A stretch of DNA of 22,642 nt from Candidatus Bathyarchaeota archaeon RBG_13_60_20 (GTDB lineage Archaea; Thermoproteota; Bathyarchaeia; TCS64). The stretch is from assembly GCA_001775965.1 (NCBI GenBank), contig MEZG01000074.1:1-22642 (forward strand). Reading direction: 5' to 3'. The translations under genes were made by a program, and so were the position numbers. Each line of letters starts with the position of its first letter. Position 1 is the stretch's first letter. This document shows positions 6,831 to 14,933 of this stretch, in pieces. Under the pieces are notes generated by a model. It was not told the DNA's origin. It ran no database searches and worked only from the letters and a program-made list of their open reading frames with translations.

Positions 6831-8567
6831 TTGACGATCATTGAGACGCGAGACCTTACATACAGCTACCCCCACGCCTCCAAACCCGCCCTCAAGGACG
6901 TCAACCTGGACATAGAGCCCGGCGAGTTCATACTGCTCACGGGCCCCAGCGGATGCGGCAAGACCACCTTCTGCAGAACCCTGAATGGCCTCATACCCAA
7001 GTTCTACAGCGGAGAAATGAGTGGAACCGTGAGGGTCTCCGGCCTGGACACCAGGGAGCACCCCACGATGATGCTGGCGCGGCACGTGGGGCTCATCTTC
7101 CAGAACCCGGACAACCAGATATTCGCCCTCACCGTGGAGAAGGACATCGCCTTCGGCCTGGAGAACCTGGGGACGCCGAAGGACGAGATGCTCAGGGAGA
7201 TCAACTGGGCAGCCGACTCAACTGGCATAGAGCCGCTCATGAGTAGGGCCACCCACGAGCTGTCCGGGGGCCAGAAGCAGAGGCTGACCATAGCATCCAT
7301 CCTCGCGATGCACCCCGAGATCATAGTCATGGACGAGCCCACCGCCTTCCTGGACCCCGTCGGAGCCGAGCACATATTCATGGTCCTCGACAGGCTCAAC
7401 AAGGAGTTCGGGATGACTATCATCCTCATCGAGCACAGGATGGACCTAGCCTCAAAGTACGTCAACCGGATAATAGTGTTCAACAACGGGAGCGTCGTGA
7501 GCGACGGAGAGCCCTCAGAGGTCCTGAGCAGGGACTCCATCCGTCTCCTAGGGGTCGGCACGCCGAGGGTCCTGGAGCTCTCAAGGAGGCTGGAGTCACA
7601 TGGGTTCGGGTTCGACGGTCTACCCATCTCAGCGGAGGCCCTATACGAGGCTCTTAAGCCAAGGCTGAGCAGCCGAGGGACCAAGCACCCGGTGGACATG
7701 GGAGCATTAGACGATTACACGGGCGAGTTCCACCACCACCCAGCCATCCAGGTGAAAGGTGTGGACTACACTTACCCCGGCAACGTCAAGGCGCTGAGCA
7801 GCGTCGGCCTTACAATAAACCACGGAGAGTTCGTGGCCATCATGGGAGAGAATGGGGCCGGTAAGACGACGCTCGTGAAGCACTTCAACGGCCTGCTAAG
7901 ACCCGGGAAGGGGTCCGTCCTCATCGACAACGTGGACACCTCCACCACGAGCGTCGCCAGGCTCTCCAGGAGCGTCGGACTCGTCTTCCAGAACCCGGAC
8001 GACCAGCTCTTCGAGGAGACCGTTGAGAAGGAGGTGAGCTTCGCCCTCAGGAACTTCGGCTTCAAGGAGTCTGTAGTGGACAGCCGCGTCAAGTGGGCGC
8101 TGAACCTGCTGGACCTTAACGAGTACAAGGACAGCAGCCCCTTCACCCTCAGCGGCGGTGAACGAAAGAGGGTGGCCCTGGCCTCGGTACTGGCGTGGGA
8201 CCCGGACATCCTCGTACTCGACGAGCCGACCGTCGGGCAGGACTACGGGCAGAAGGAGAGGCTGCGCCACTTCCTCATGCAGCTTCGCATACAGGGCAAG
8301 ACGGTGGTCGTCGTGACCCACGACGTCGAGTTCGTGGCCGAGAGCAAGCCCAAGATAGTCCTGATGGCCAGGGGTAAGATCATAGGGGAGGGCCCCGCCA
8401 AGGAGATCATGACCTGCCCCAAGAAGCTGAGCGAGTGCAGCGTGGCCCAGCCGGAGATCACCAAGCTCTTCGCGATGCTCTCGAAGCATGGGCTGCCGGA
8501 AGACGTACTTGACGTAGACGAGGCGTACGACATACTCGTACGTGACCTCAAGGAGGCTGGTAGATGA
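6831..8567 (+). CDS. Fused double ATPase of an ECF/CbiO-type transporter
   Basis: This 578-residue protein holds two complete ABC ATPase domains. Domain 1: Walker A GPSGCGKTT (K44), Q-loop FQNPDNQIF, signature LSGGQ (144-148), Walker B IIVMDEPT (D168, E169). Domain 2: Walker A GENGAGKTT (K345), FQNPDDQLF, LSGGE (440-444), Walker B ILVLDEPT (D464, E465). FQNPDxQ is typical of the EcfA/CbiO ATPases that drive vitamin and metal-ion uptake. Fusing the two ATPases replaces the usual EcfA-EcfA' pair. The TTG start agrees with TIIETRDLTYSYP, a normal N-terminus. The gene overlaps the T-subunit gene by 4 bp (ATGA), so the two are translationally coupled. No S subunit is next door, so the substrate cannot be deduced. 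Confidence 0.93.
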   Translation: MTIIETRDLTYSYPHASKPALKDVNLDIEPGEFILLTGPSGCGKTTFCRTLNGLIPKFYSGEMSGTVRVSGLDTREHPTMMLARHVGLIFQNPDNQIFALTVEKDIAFGLENLGTPKDEMLREINWAADSTGIEPLMSRATHELSGGQKQRLTIASILAMHPEIIVMDEPTAFLDPVGAEHIFMVLDRLNKEFGMTIILIEHRMDLASKYVNRIIVFNNGSVVSDGEPSEVLSRDSIRLLGVGTPRVLELSRRLESHGFGFDGLPISAEALYEALKPRLSSRGTKHPVDMGALDDYTGEFHHHPAIQVKGVDYTYPGNVKALSSVGLTINHGEFVAIMGENGAGKTTLVKHFNGLLRPGKGSVLIDNVDTSTTSVARLSRSVGLVFQNPDDQLFEETVEKEVSFALRNFGFKESVVDSRVKWALNLLDLNEYKDSSPFTLSGGERKRVALASVLAWDPDILVLDEPTVGQDYGQKERLRHFLMQLRIQGKTVVVVTHDVEFVAESKPKIVLMARGKIIGEGPAKEIMTCPKKLSECSVAQPEITKLFAMLSKHGLPEDVLDVDEAYDILVRDLKEAGR

Positions 8568-9358
8568 GTCTCCTAGAGAGCCTAAGGTTCACCCGCGGCG
8601 ACACGGCCATACACAACATGGACCCCCGCGTAAAGTTCCTGCTCACAATGGTGTTCTTCTCGGCATCCGTCATGTTCCTCGAGCTTGTGCCGCTCATCGT
8701 CGTGTTCATCGTCCAGGTGCCGCTTGTGGCCTCCGCCAAGGTGACGCGCGAGTGGCTCAAGTCACTCAAGGGCGCATCCTTCATAGCCGCCATCATCTTC
8801 GTCACCAACATGGCCAGCTTCTACTACTTCAGGGGCGGCGTCCTCACCTACGGTATCCTAGAGTATAGCCTCGCGCTTACACTGAGATTCATAGTCCTCG
8901 TAACCAGCTTCAGCATCTTCTTCCTCACCACGAGCCCGGACAAGCTGAGCCTAGCCCTAGAGAAGGCCAGGATACCCTTCGAGTTCAACTTCGCCTTCAT
9001 CACTGCCATAAGGTTCGTGCCCGTGCTCGCCGAGGAGGCCCAGACCATCATAGACGCCCAGAGGAGCCGGGGCCTGGAGCTGGATAAGGGCAGCTTCATA
9101 GCGAGGGTGAGGAACTACATCCCGATACTTCTACCCCTCATCATCAACTCGATAAGGAGAAGCCTGGAGCTGGCCGAGGCCATGGAGAGCAGGGCGTTCG
9201 GCGCCACCGAGAAGCGAACAAACCTGTACGAGCTCAAGATGACGGGGTTCGACTACGGAACCCTCGCCGCGGCGATGCTATCCATACTTCTGCTGGTCTT
9301 CCTGAAACTCTACTTTCCGGTGTTCCCGAAGCTCCTGGGGGAGGGAGTGATACTGTGA
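8564..9358 (+). CDS. ECF transporter transmembrane T component (EcfT/CbiQ-like)
   Basis: This 264-residue integral membrane protein starts at an ATG overlapping the ATPase stop. The N-terminus carries the family motif HNMDPRVKFLLTM. Hydrophobic segments follow at about residues 25-55 and 68-120, with a last one near 225-250. Between them is the cytosolic coupling region with two Ala-Arg-Gly-type motifs, QRSRG at about residues 165-170 and SRAFG at about 209-213, which dock onto the ATPases. EcfT links ATP hydrolysis to the substrate-binding S protein. With one shared T/A module and no local S gene, this resembles a group II ECF system whose S components are coded elsewhere. Confidence 0.9.
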   Translation: MSLLESLRFTRGDTAIHNMDPRVKFLLTMVFFSASVMFLELVPLIVVFIVQVPLVASAKVTREWLKSLKGASFIAAIIFVTNMASFYYFRGGVLTYGILEYSLALTLRFIVLVTSFSIFFLTTSPDKLSLALEKARIPFEFNFAFITAIRFVPVLAEEAQTIIDAQRSRGLELDKGSFIARVRNYIPILLPLIINSIRRSLELAEAMESRAFGATEKRTNLYELKMTGFDYGTLAAAMLSILLLVFLKLYFPVFPKLLGEGVIL

Positions 9359-9360
9359 AC

Positions 9361-9374
9361 GGCTCCTCGGAGCC
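9361..9374 (+). terminator. Short hairpin after ecfT
   Basis: GGCTC-CTCG-GAGCC, a 5-bp stem with a 4-nt loop, begins 3 bp after the stop codon. No T tract follows, so its role as a terminator is uncertain; it may protect the 3' end. Confidence 0.3.
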
Positions 9375-9396
9375 TGGGGAAAGCTCCAAAGCATAC

Positions 9397-9404
9397 TTTA
9401 TAAG
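9397..9404 (+). promoter_or_regulatory. TATA box before the phoU leader
   Basis: The sequence tttataag predicts transcription starting at about 9425. That is 6 bp before a short ORF at 9431 and about 108 bp before the phoU-like gene. Confidence 0.5.
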
Positions 9405-9430
9405 CTAGTAAATACTATTTCCCGCGATTA

Positions 9431-9532
9431 ATGATGGTAAAAACCCCAACCGTTAAGGTGGGTTCAAACTATGTATTTGAGATACTCCACCTGTCTGGGT
9501 GGGTACCGATATTTACCGGGATGGTGAAGTAA
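9431..9532 (+). CDS. 33-codon upstream ORF (possible leader peptide)
   Basis: An ATG-ATG start lies within a few bases of the predicted transcription start, so it would be translated from a nearly leaderless mRNA. The 33 codons (beginning MMVKTPTVKVGSNY, ending IFTGMVK) finish at TAA directly before the ATG of the AbrB-PhoU gene and in the same frame. Its last codons overlap the GGTGA Shine-Dalgarno site of phoU. The segment also contains CCACC/GGTGG (9487-9502) and AACCC/GGGTT inverted repeats. It could be a regulatory leader peptide, a tiny protein, or an untranslated leader open by chance. No family is recognised. Confidence 0.35.
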   Translation: MMVKTPTVKVGSNYVFEILHLSGWVPIFTGMVK

Positions 9533-10588
9533 ATGGAGCCTAGGAAGATACAGAAAGTAGGGTACTCGACGCTGTCCGTATCGATACCGATGAACTGGGC
9601 CAAGAAGATGGGCGTGACCAAGGGAGACCTCGTATTCATATCGGAGGAGAACGACGGGGCCCTAAGAATAACTCCGAAGCCCACCAAGGCCGAGGACAGC
9701 ATCATGTACGTTGTGAACGTGGACAACTGTGACAACACCAAGGTGCTCGCGAGGGTAATCGTCGGCAACTACGTCCTCGGCCGCAACCTCATACTGGTCG
9801 AGTCATCCAGGAGGCTGATGAGGGAGCAGATAGAGAGCATCAGGGAGGTCACGCAGAGGCTCCTAGGGATAGGGATCATAGAGGAGAGCGACAGGCACCT
9901 GCTCCTCCAATGCAGCATAGACCCGAAGAACTTCCCTCTGGAGACGGTCATCAAGCGCCTCTACGTCATCACCAGCATCATGTTCAAGGAGAGCATAGAC
10001 GCCCTCATCGACAGGGACATGGAGCTCGCGAAGGACGCCATCGCCAGGGAGCACGAGGCCGACACAATCTTCTGGCTACTAGCCCGGCTCCTAGCCAGCG
10101 CCCAGCAGAGCAGGCTAGTCTCCGAGGCCATAGGCATAGTGGACCCCATGGAGATCGTGGAACACAACCTCATAGCCTGGTACCTCGAGATGATAGGGGA
10201 CAGGCTCAACAACGTGTCCAAGAACATCATCGAGCTGGAGAACTTCAGGGACGAGTCAGACGAGTCGCTTATTGAGCGGCTCAGCCAGATATGCCAGATA
10301 TGCTTCAACATGTTCGACCAGGCTATGAAAAGCCTCTTCGAAAGCGACCTCAAGCTGGCCAGCGACGCCGTCGACCTGTACGAGGCCGTGGACCTGGAGG
10401 AGGACTCGCTCCTGAAGGAGTTCCTGAAGAATCACGATCCTCAGTTGTCCGCACACGTGAACGAGATCGCATGGGAGCTAAGGATCATCAGCGAGTACAG
10501 CACCGCGATAGCAACCATAAGCATCGACAACGTGCTGAAGGCCGGGAACGAGATATGTTCGGTGAGAGAGAGAGAAAAGAGGAGCTAG
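9533..10588 (+). CDS. AbrB-domain PhoU-type phosphate uptake regulator
   Basis: This 351-residue protein begins at an ATG five bases after a GGTGA site. Residues 1-50 form an AbrB/SpoVT-like swapped-hairpin DNA-binding domain (RKIQKVGYSTLSVSIPMNWAKKMGVTKGD). The rest is all-helical with two PhoU repeats; segments such as REHEADTIFWLLARLL and WYLEMIGDRLNNVSKNI carry the acidic patches that bind metal ions in PhoU proteins. This fusion is typical of archaea, where it is thought to link phosphate status to transcription or to transporter control. No phosphate transporter gene lies in the window. The C-terminus is polar and ends with a basic SVREREKRS tail. Confidence 0.88.
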   Translation: MEPRKIQKVGYSTLSVSIPMNWAKKMGVTKGDLVFISEENDGALRITPKPTKAEDSIMYVVNVDNCDNTKVLARVIVGNYVLGRNLILVESSRRLMREQIESIREVTQRLLGIGIIEESDRHLLLQCSIDPKNFPLETVIKRLYVITSIMFKESIDALIDRDMELAKDAIAREHEADTIFWLLARLLASAQQSRLVSEAIGIVDPMEIVEHNLIAWYLEMIGDRLNNVSKNIIELENFRDESDESLIERLSQICQICFNMFDQAMKSLFESDLKLASDAVDLYEAVDLEEDSLLKEFLKNHDPQLSAHVNEIAWELRIISEYSTAIATISIDNVLKAGNEICSVREREKRS

Positions 10589-10667
10589 AGCACTCAACGC
10601 TTCTCCTTCTCACATTTTCTGGATTATCATGTGCACCGAATGCTTGACGCTCTAAACCAACGATATC

Positions 10668-10678
10668 GTTTTTATTTT
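10668..10678 (+). terminator. T-rich terminator after phoU
   Basis: The run gtttttatttt lies 80 bp after the phoU-like stop. It is typical of archaeal transcription termination. Confidence 0.45.
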
Positions 10679-10777
10679 GCCCCGAGACGTAATTACCCTA
10701 CACCCGTGTAATTATCAGCACAGGATCCTATATAGAGCTCCCTCGCCGTTGCCTACAAATTCTGCTACAAGAAAGGG

Positions 10778-10784
10778 TTTAAAT
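10778..10784 (+). promoter_or_regulatory. TATA box for EF-2
   Basis: The sequence tttaaat is preceded by a purine-rich gaaaggg that resembles a BRE. It predicts a start site about 28 nt before the ATG at 10836. Confidence 0.5.
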
Positions 10785-10835
10785 GACTCCTGCTAATGTC
10801 TATAGTCAAATTAGGGTTAAGGAACTGACCTAGTT

Positions 10836-13043
10836 ATGCCGCGATTCAAGCAGACAGAAGAGATCCTTAAACTGATGCATAATCGGGACAAGGTCCGGAA
10901 CATAGGCATCATCGCTCACATCGACCACGGTAAGACCACTATGAGCGACAGCCTACTTGCACAGGCCGGCCTTATGGCGCCCACCAGAGCGGGGGAGGCC
11001 CGTGCCCTGGACTACCTGGAGGAGGAACAGAGGAGAGGCATCACCATCAAGACAGCCAACATCAGCCTACTCTACGAGGAGGAGGGAAGCCAGTACGTCA
11101 TCAACCTCATCGACACCCCGGGCCACGTGGACTTCTCCGGGAAAGTAACCAGGGCCATGAGGGCGCTGGACGGCTGCATTCTGCTGGTAGACGCGGTCGA
11201 GGAGTTCCAGATCATGACGGAGGTCAGACTCCGTTTAGCGCTGGACGAGATGGTTAAGCCGGTCCTCTACATCAACAAGTTCGACAGGCTGATCAAGGAG
11301 CTGAAGATGGACCCCCAGGCCATCCAGAAGAAGCTCCTAAGGATCATCAACAAGTTCAACGAGATAGTCCAGACCTACGGCACCGACGAGGTGAAGAACG
11401 TCTGGACGATAAACGCGGCCAAGGGAGAGGTGGCCTTCGGCTCAGCCCTAGACCTCTGGGGCTTCACCCTGCCGATCCTCCAGAAGAATGGGTACACCCT
11501 CCCCGACATCATAAAGATGTACGGCGACGGTAAACTGAAGGAGCTGCAGGAGACGCTGCCCCTCCACGAGGCCATCTTGGGCATGGCCGTCAACAAGCTG
11601 CCGAACCCCAACGAGCACCAAGGGAAGCGCATCAAGCAAATCTGGAAGGGTGAGATCGACAGCGTTATGGGTAAATCCATGATGACTGTCGATCCCGACG
11701 GCCCCCTAGTCATATGCATCACCAACATCGTCATCGACCCTCAGGCAGGCGTGGTCAGCACCGGCAGGGTTTTCAGCGGCACCATAAGGAGAGGCGACAC
11801 CCTCTACCTCCTAGGCGCCGAGAAGGTGTTCAAGGCCCAGCAGGTCAGCATCTACATGGGCCAGTACCGCGAGATCGTTGATGAGATACCCGCAGGGAAC
11901 ATCGTCGCACTCCTGGGCCTGTCTGACGCCAGGGCGGGCGAGACCATCGTAGACGAGGAACTCAAAGACACGGCCACGCCCTTCGAGTCGATAAAGTACG
12001 CCTCGGACCCCGTCCTGACGATAGCCGTGGAGCCCAAGAGGCCCACCGACCTCCCCAAGCTCATCGACGCTATGCAGAAGATGAGCATACAGGACCCCAA
12101 CCTGGTCACAACAATCAACCAGGAGACGGGCGAGTACCTTTTGGCGGGCATGGGTGAGCTGCACCTGGAGATAGCGGTTAAGGACATCAAGAGCCAGTAC
12201 GGCCTCGACCTCATCCAGACTGAGCCCACAGTCGTCTACCGCGAGGCCATCAGGGAGGAAGCAGGCCCCTACATGGGTAAGAGCCCGAACAAGCACAACA
12301 GGATATTCTTCAACTTGAAGCCCCTGAACGAGATCATAGTCCAGCTCATCAGGGACGGCGAGATCAACGAACTCCTCAGCCAGAGCAAGCTGGAGGAGGT
12401 GCTCATACAGAAGGCTGGGTGGAAGACGCGCGAGGCCCGCCAAGTCTTCGCTATAAACGCGAACGCCAACATGCTCATAGACACAACGGTGGGCATACAG
12501 GGCCTGAGAGAGGTCAAGCAGCACATCAGCGGAGGCTTCCAGTGGGCTCTACAGAATGGGCCCCTCGCGGGGGAGGTCGTCAGAGGCCTACTGGTAGACA
12601 TGGTGGACCTCAAGCTTCACGAGGACCCCGTCCATAGGGGGCCTGCCCAGATGATGCCGGCTGTCCGCGGAGCACTCTACGCCGGCATACTCAGCGCCAA
12701 CCCGACACTGCTGGAGCCCATATACAAGATCAGCGTGCGAGTACCCGCCACGGAGATGGGCAACGTCACAGGCCTCCTCAGCAGGAAGCGCGGACACATC
12801 CACAGCGTGGAGCAGGACGGCCCCATCATCAACATACTAGGTATGGTCCCTGTGGCCGAGACCCTGGGCCTCTCCCAAGAGCTACGAGCAGCCACGAGCG
12901 GGGCAGCCTTCTGGCAGATGACCTTCGACCACTGGGCTCCCGTTCCGGACAACATGCTCTTGGACCTTATACAGAAGATCAGGACGAGGAAGGGTATGAG
13001 CCCGGAGCCGCCGAGCGCCAGCGAGTACATCGTCAGGGAGTAA
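10836..13043 (+). CDS. fusA: Translation elongation factor 2
   Basis: This 735-residue archaeal EF-2 is of normal length. The GTPase motifs are all present: AHIDHGKTT (G1), RRGITI (G2), DTPGH (G3), NKFD (G4). The later domains include the diphthamide site LHEDPVHRGPAQ, where H600 is the residue modified by the diphthamide pathway, and the conserved C-terminal AAFWQMTFDHWAPVP. EF-2 moves tRNAs and mRNA through the ribosome after peptide transfer. The ATG start gives the usual archaeal N-terminus (KQTEEILKLMHNRDKVRNIGIIAH). A strong TATA box precedes it. The glycerate kinase gene follows on the same strand after 64 bp. Confidence 0.97.
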   Translation: MPRFKQTEEILKLMHNRDKVRNIGIIAHIDHGKTTMSDSLLAQAGLMAPTRAGEARALDYLEEEQRRGITIKTANISLLYEEEGSQYVINLIDTPGHVDFSGKVTRAMRALDGCILLVDAVEEFQIMTEVRLRLALDEMVKPVLYINKFDRLIKELKMDPQAIQKKLLRIINKFNEIVQTYGTDEVKNVWTINAAKGEVAFGSALDLWGFTLPILQKNGYTLPDIIKMYGDGKLKELQETLPLHEAILGMAVNKLPNPNEHQGKRIKQIWKGEIDSVMGKSMMTVDPDGPLVICITNIVIDPQAGVVSTGRVFSGTIRRGDTLYLLGAEKVFKAQQVSIYMGQYREIVDEIPAGNIVALLGLSDARAGETIVDEELKDTATPFESIKYASDPVLTIAVEPKRPTDLPKLIDAMQKMSIQDPNLVTTINQETGEYLLAGMGELHLEIAVKDIKSQYGLDLIQTEPTVVYREAIREEAGPYMGKSPNKHNRIFFNLKPLNEIIVQLIRDGEINELLSQSKLEEVLIQKAGWKTREARQVFAINANANMLIDTTVGIQGLREVKQHISGGFQWALQNGPLAGEVVRGLLVDMVDLKLHEDPVHRGPAQMMPAVRGALYAGILSANPTLLEPIYKISVRVPATEMGNVTGLLSRKRGHIHSVEQDGPIINILGMVPVAETLGLSQELRAATSGAAFWQMTFDHWAPVPDNMLLDLIQKIRTRKGMSPEPPSASEYIVRE

Positions 13044-13107
13044 CCCTCCCAAAACTTTTCCCGCGCCAAAACATTTCTCATGTACCCGACATCGATGTGG
13101 GCGCTAC

Positions 13108-14499
13108 ATGAAGATCGTTAACAAGCGGCAGCTGACGGACAACGGAAGAACCCCTGCGCTGAGAGGGCTGCGCTCAGACGCGTTGAAGGCGCTCGAGGCT
13201 GCCCTGGAGGCGGTGGACCCGAAGAGAGCGGTACTGGATAAGCTCCACTTATCAGGAGACTGGATCGGGGTAGGCAGCAAGCACGTACACCTAAACGACG
13301 CCGGGAAGGTCATAGTTGTAGGCGGAGGGAAGGCGGGGGGCCCCATGGCTGAGGGCGTCGAGGAGGCTCTCGGCGACCGGGTGACAGCCGGCTCAGTGAA
13401 CGTCCTAAGGGGCACAGAGAGCAGCTTCAGGCTGAAGCGCATACGCCTCAACCCGGCGTCCCACCCGATCCCAGACGAGGAGGGCGTCCGGGGCGTGAGG
13501 GACATGATTGGCCTCGTCTCGGCCTTGGGCGCAGACGACGTGGTTATCTGCCTCATATCGGGAGGCGGATCAGCCTTGATGCCGTTGCCTTCTGAAGGCG
13601 TGACCCTCGGCGACATCCAAGGCATCACTGCCGGGCTGTTGAAGGCCGGGGCAACCATAGGCGAGCTGAACTCCGTGAGGAAGCACCTGTCAGCCTTCAA
13701 GGGGGGGCAGCTCGCAAGAGCCTGCCGACCAGCAAGGGTTGTGAGTCTGATACTCTCGGATGTTGTGGGCGACCCCATCGACACCATAGCCTCGGGGCCG
13801 TCTGCCCCCGACCCGACCACGTTCGCAGACGCCGTAAACGTACTGAAGAAATACGGCTTATTTGGGCATCTAAGCGAAGGGGTGAGAGGACACCTGGCGG
13901 GTGGGATGGAAGGCAGCGTCGCCGAGACACCCAAGGCCGACGACCCATTGTTTAGGGACGTACACAATGTTGTCGTAGCCAGCAACCTTGCAGCCGCGGA
14001 GAGGGCCGCCGCGATGGCCGGTGACCTGGGTTACAATTCACTATTGCTCACGACTCACCTTGAAGGGGAGGCTAGGCACGCGGGCGTGTTCTTATCGGGG
14101 TTAGCTAGAGGGGTACAGGTTAACGGGCATCCGCTTAAGCTGCCTGCCTGCCTCGTTCTAGGCGGCGAGACCACGGTCGCGGTGAAGGGGGACGGGGTCG
14201 GCGGCAGGAACCAGGAGCTCGCCCTAAGCGCCTCGATGAGCGTCGGGGGCCTGACTTGCGTGATCGCGGTTCTGGGAACTGATGGCATCGACGGGCCGAC
14301 GGACGCGGCTGGCGCCCTCGCCGACGGCGCGACGACGGCCAGGGCGCTTGAAAAGGGGCTTTCCCCGGGCGCGTTCCTTGAGAGAAACGACTCCTACAGC
14401 TTCTTCAAGGCGCTTGGGGACAACATATTAACGGGGCCGACGGGCACCAATGTTAACGACCTGACCCTTATTCTGTGCGGGTTGAACAGGGATGAGTGA
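13108..14499 (+). CDS. Glycerate 2-kinase (MOFRL/GckA family)
   Basis: This 463-residue enzyme phosphorylates D-glycerate to 2-phosphoglycerate with ATP, a step of the archaeal branched Entner-Doudoroff route and of glycerate use. Motifs in order: GGGKAGG (72-78), SGGGSAL (151-157), LNSVRKHLSAFKGGQLA (187-203), LILSDVVGDPIDTIASGP, and a C-terminal MOFRL domain with GGRNQELAL, GTDGIDGPTDAAGA and TGPTGTNVNDL. Length and order are typical of the family. The ATG at 13108 is used; a 10-bp palindrome (ACATCGATGT) lies just before it, probably by chance. The gene overlaps the Toprim gene by 8 bp, so the two are co-translated. Confidence 0.93.
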   Translation: MKIVNKRQLTDNGRTPALRGLRSDALKALEAALEAVDPKRAVLDKLHLSGDWIGVGSKHVHLNDAGKVIVVGGGKAGGPMAEGVEEALGDRVTAGSVNVLRGTESSFRLKRIRLNPASHPIPDEEGVRGVRDMIGLVSALGADDVVICLISGGGSALMPLPSEGVTLGDIQGITAGLLKAGATIGELNSVRKHLSAFKGGQLARACRPARVVSLILSDVVGDPIDTIASGPSAPDPTTFADAVNVLKKYGLFGHLSEGVRGHLAGGMEGSVAETPKADDPLFRDVHNVVVASNLAAAERAAAMAGDLGYNSLLLTTHLEGEARHAGVFLSGLARGVQVNGHPLKLPACLVLGGETTVAVKGDGVGGRNQELALSASMSVGGLTCVIAVLGTDGIDGPTDAAGALADGATTARALEKGLSPGAFLERNDSYSFFKALGDNILTGPTGTNVNDLTLILCGLNRDE

Positions 14500-14893
14500 A
14501 ACGAGGAAAAGGGATGCCCTTGAAAGGCTTAAGCTCCTGCTATCTGAGGTGGAGCGCAGCGTTGACCTGGTTCTCGTGGAGGGGCCCCGGGACGTGGAGG
14601 CTCTCAGGTACTTAGGGTACGCGGGGGAGGTGGCCACCTGCAATAGGTTCTGCGTGAACGACGCGGAGCTGGCCGAGACGATCTCCAGCGAAAACGAAAG
14701 AGTCCTCGTGTTGACTGACTTCGATGAGGAGGGGAGCGAGCTGAATACACGCTTCTCGGAGCTCTTGGAGCATATGGGCGTCACCGTTGAGAAGGCCTTT
14801 AGGGGAGAGGTGGCTCGCCTTATGGCGGCGCTGGAGGTCTACGTAGTCGAGGCCCTGGACAACGTCTCAGAGTCCCTCAGCGACGTCTATTAG
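14492..14893 (+). CDS. Small Toprim-domain protein
   Basis: This 133-residue protein consists mostly of one Toprim domain: the catalytic glutamate in LVLVEGPRD (E30) and the acidic pair in VLTDFDEEG (D76, D78), which bind Mg ions. Small stand-alone archaeal Toprim proteins are related to the catalytic core of primases, topoisomerases and RNase M5-type nucleases; a function in RNA or DNA processing is likely but unproven. The ATG overlaps the end of the glycerate kinase gene by 8 bp. The C-terminal third (EKAFRGEVARLMAALEVYVVEAL) is helical. The adjacent HflX-endonuclease III fusion may be functionally related only through general nucleic-acid handling. Confidence 0.78.
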   Translation: MSETRKRDALERLKLLLSEVERSVDLVLVEGPRDVEALRYLGYAGEVATCNRFCVNDAELAETISSENERVLVLTDFDEEGSELNTRFSELLEHMGVTVEKAFRGEVARLMAALEVYVVEALDNVSESLSDVY

Positions 14894-14898
14894 ATGAG

Positions 14899-14906
14899 TT
14901 TAATAC
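14899..14906 (+). promoter_or_regulatory. TATA-like element before the HflX-endonuclease III gene
   Basis: The sequence tttaatac lies 27 bp before the ATG at 14934, suggesting a separate promoter with a very short or absent leader. Confidence 0.35.
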
Positions 14907-14933
14907 GGGCTCCAGCCCAAACAGTTGTCGCAC

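Larger units (their letters stand above)
10589..10835 (+). other. Intergenic region with terminator and fusA promoter
   Basis: The 247-bp gap contains no convincing ORF or tRNA. A T-rich tract (10668-10678) probably ends the phoU transcript. A repeat of GTAATTA occurs twice around 10690-10712. The EF-2 promoter is near 10778. Confidence 0.5.

Noticed and set aside
7004..7699. 231-codon minus-strand ORF inside the ECF ATPase gene
   Set aside because: Antisense to a gene with complete ABC motifs; no domain is seen.
11811..12524. 237-codon minus-strand ORF inside EF-2
   Set aside because: It overlaps conserved EF-2 coding sequence; composition is dominated by Leu/Val/Asp reverse-complement artefacts.
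13090..13099. ACATCGATGT palindrome before glycerate kinase
   Set aside because: A perfect 10-bp palindrome is expected about once per kilobase by chance, and no TATA box is clearly linked to it.
13104..13985. Long minus-strand ORF (293 codons) opposite glycerate kinase
   Set aside because: It is rich in Ser, Pro and Thr, has no recognisable domain, and lies wholly within a clear glycerate 2-kinase gene; it is a shadow of GC-rich coding sequence.
14925..14933. TTG start three codons before the HflX fusion ATG
   Set aside because: The ATG at 14934 is a stronger start and agrees better with the TATA spacing.
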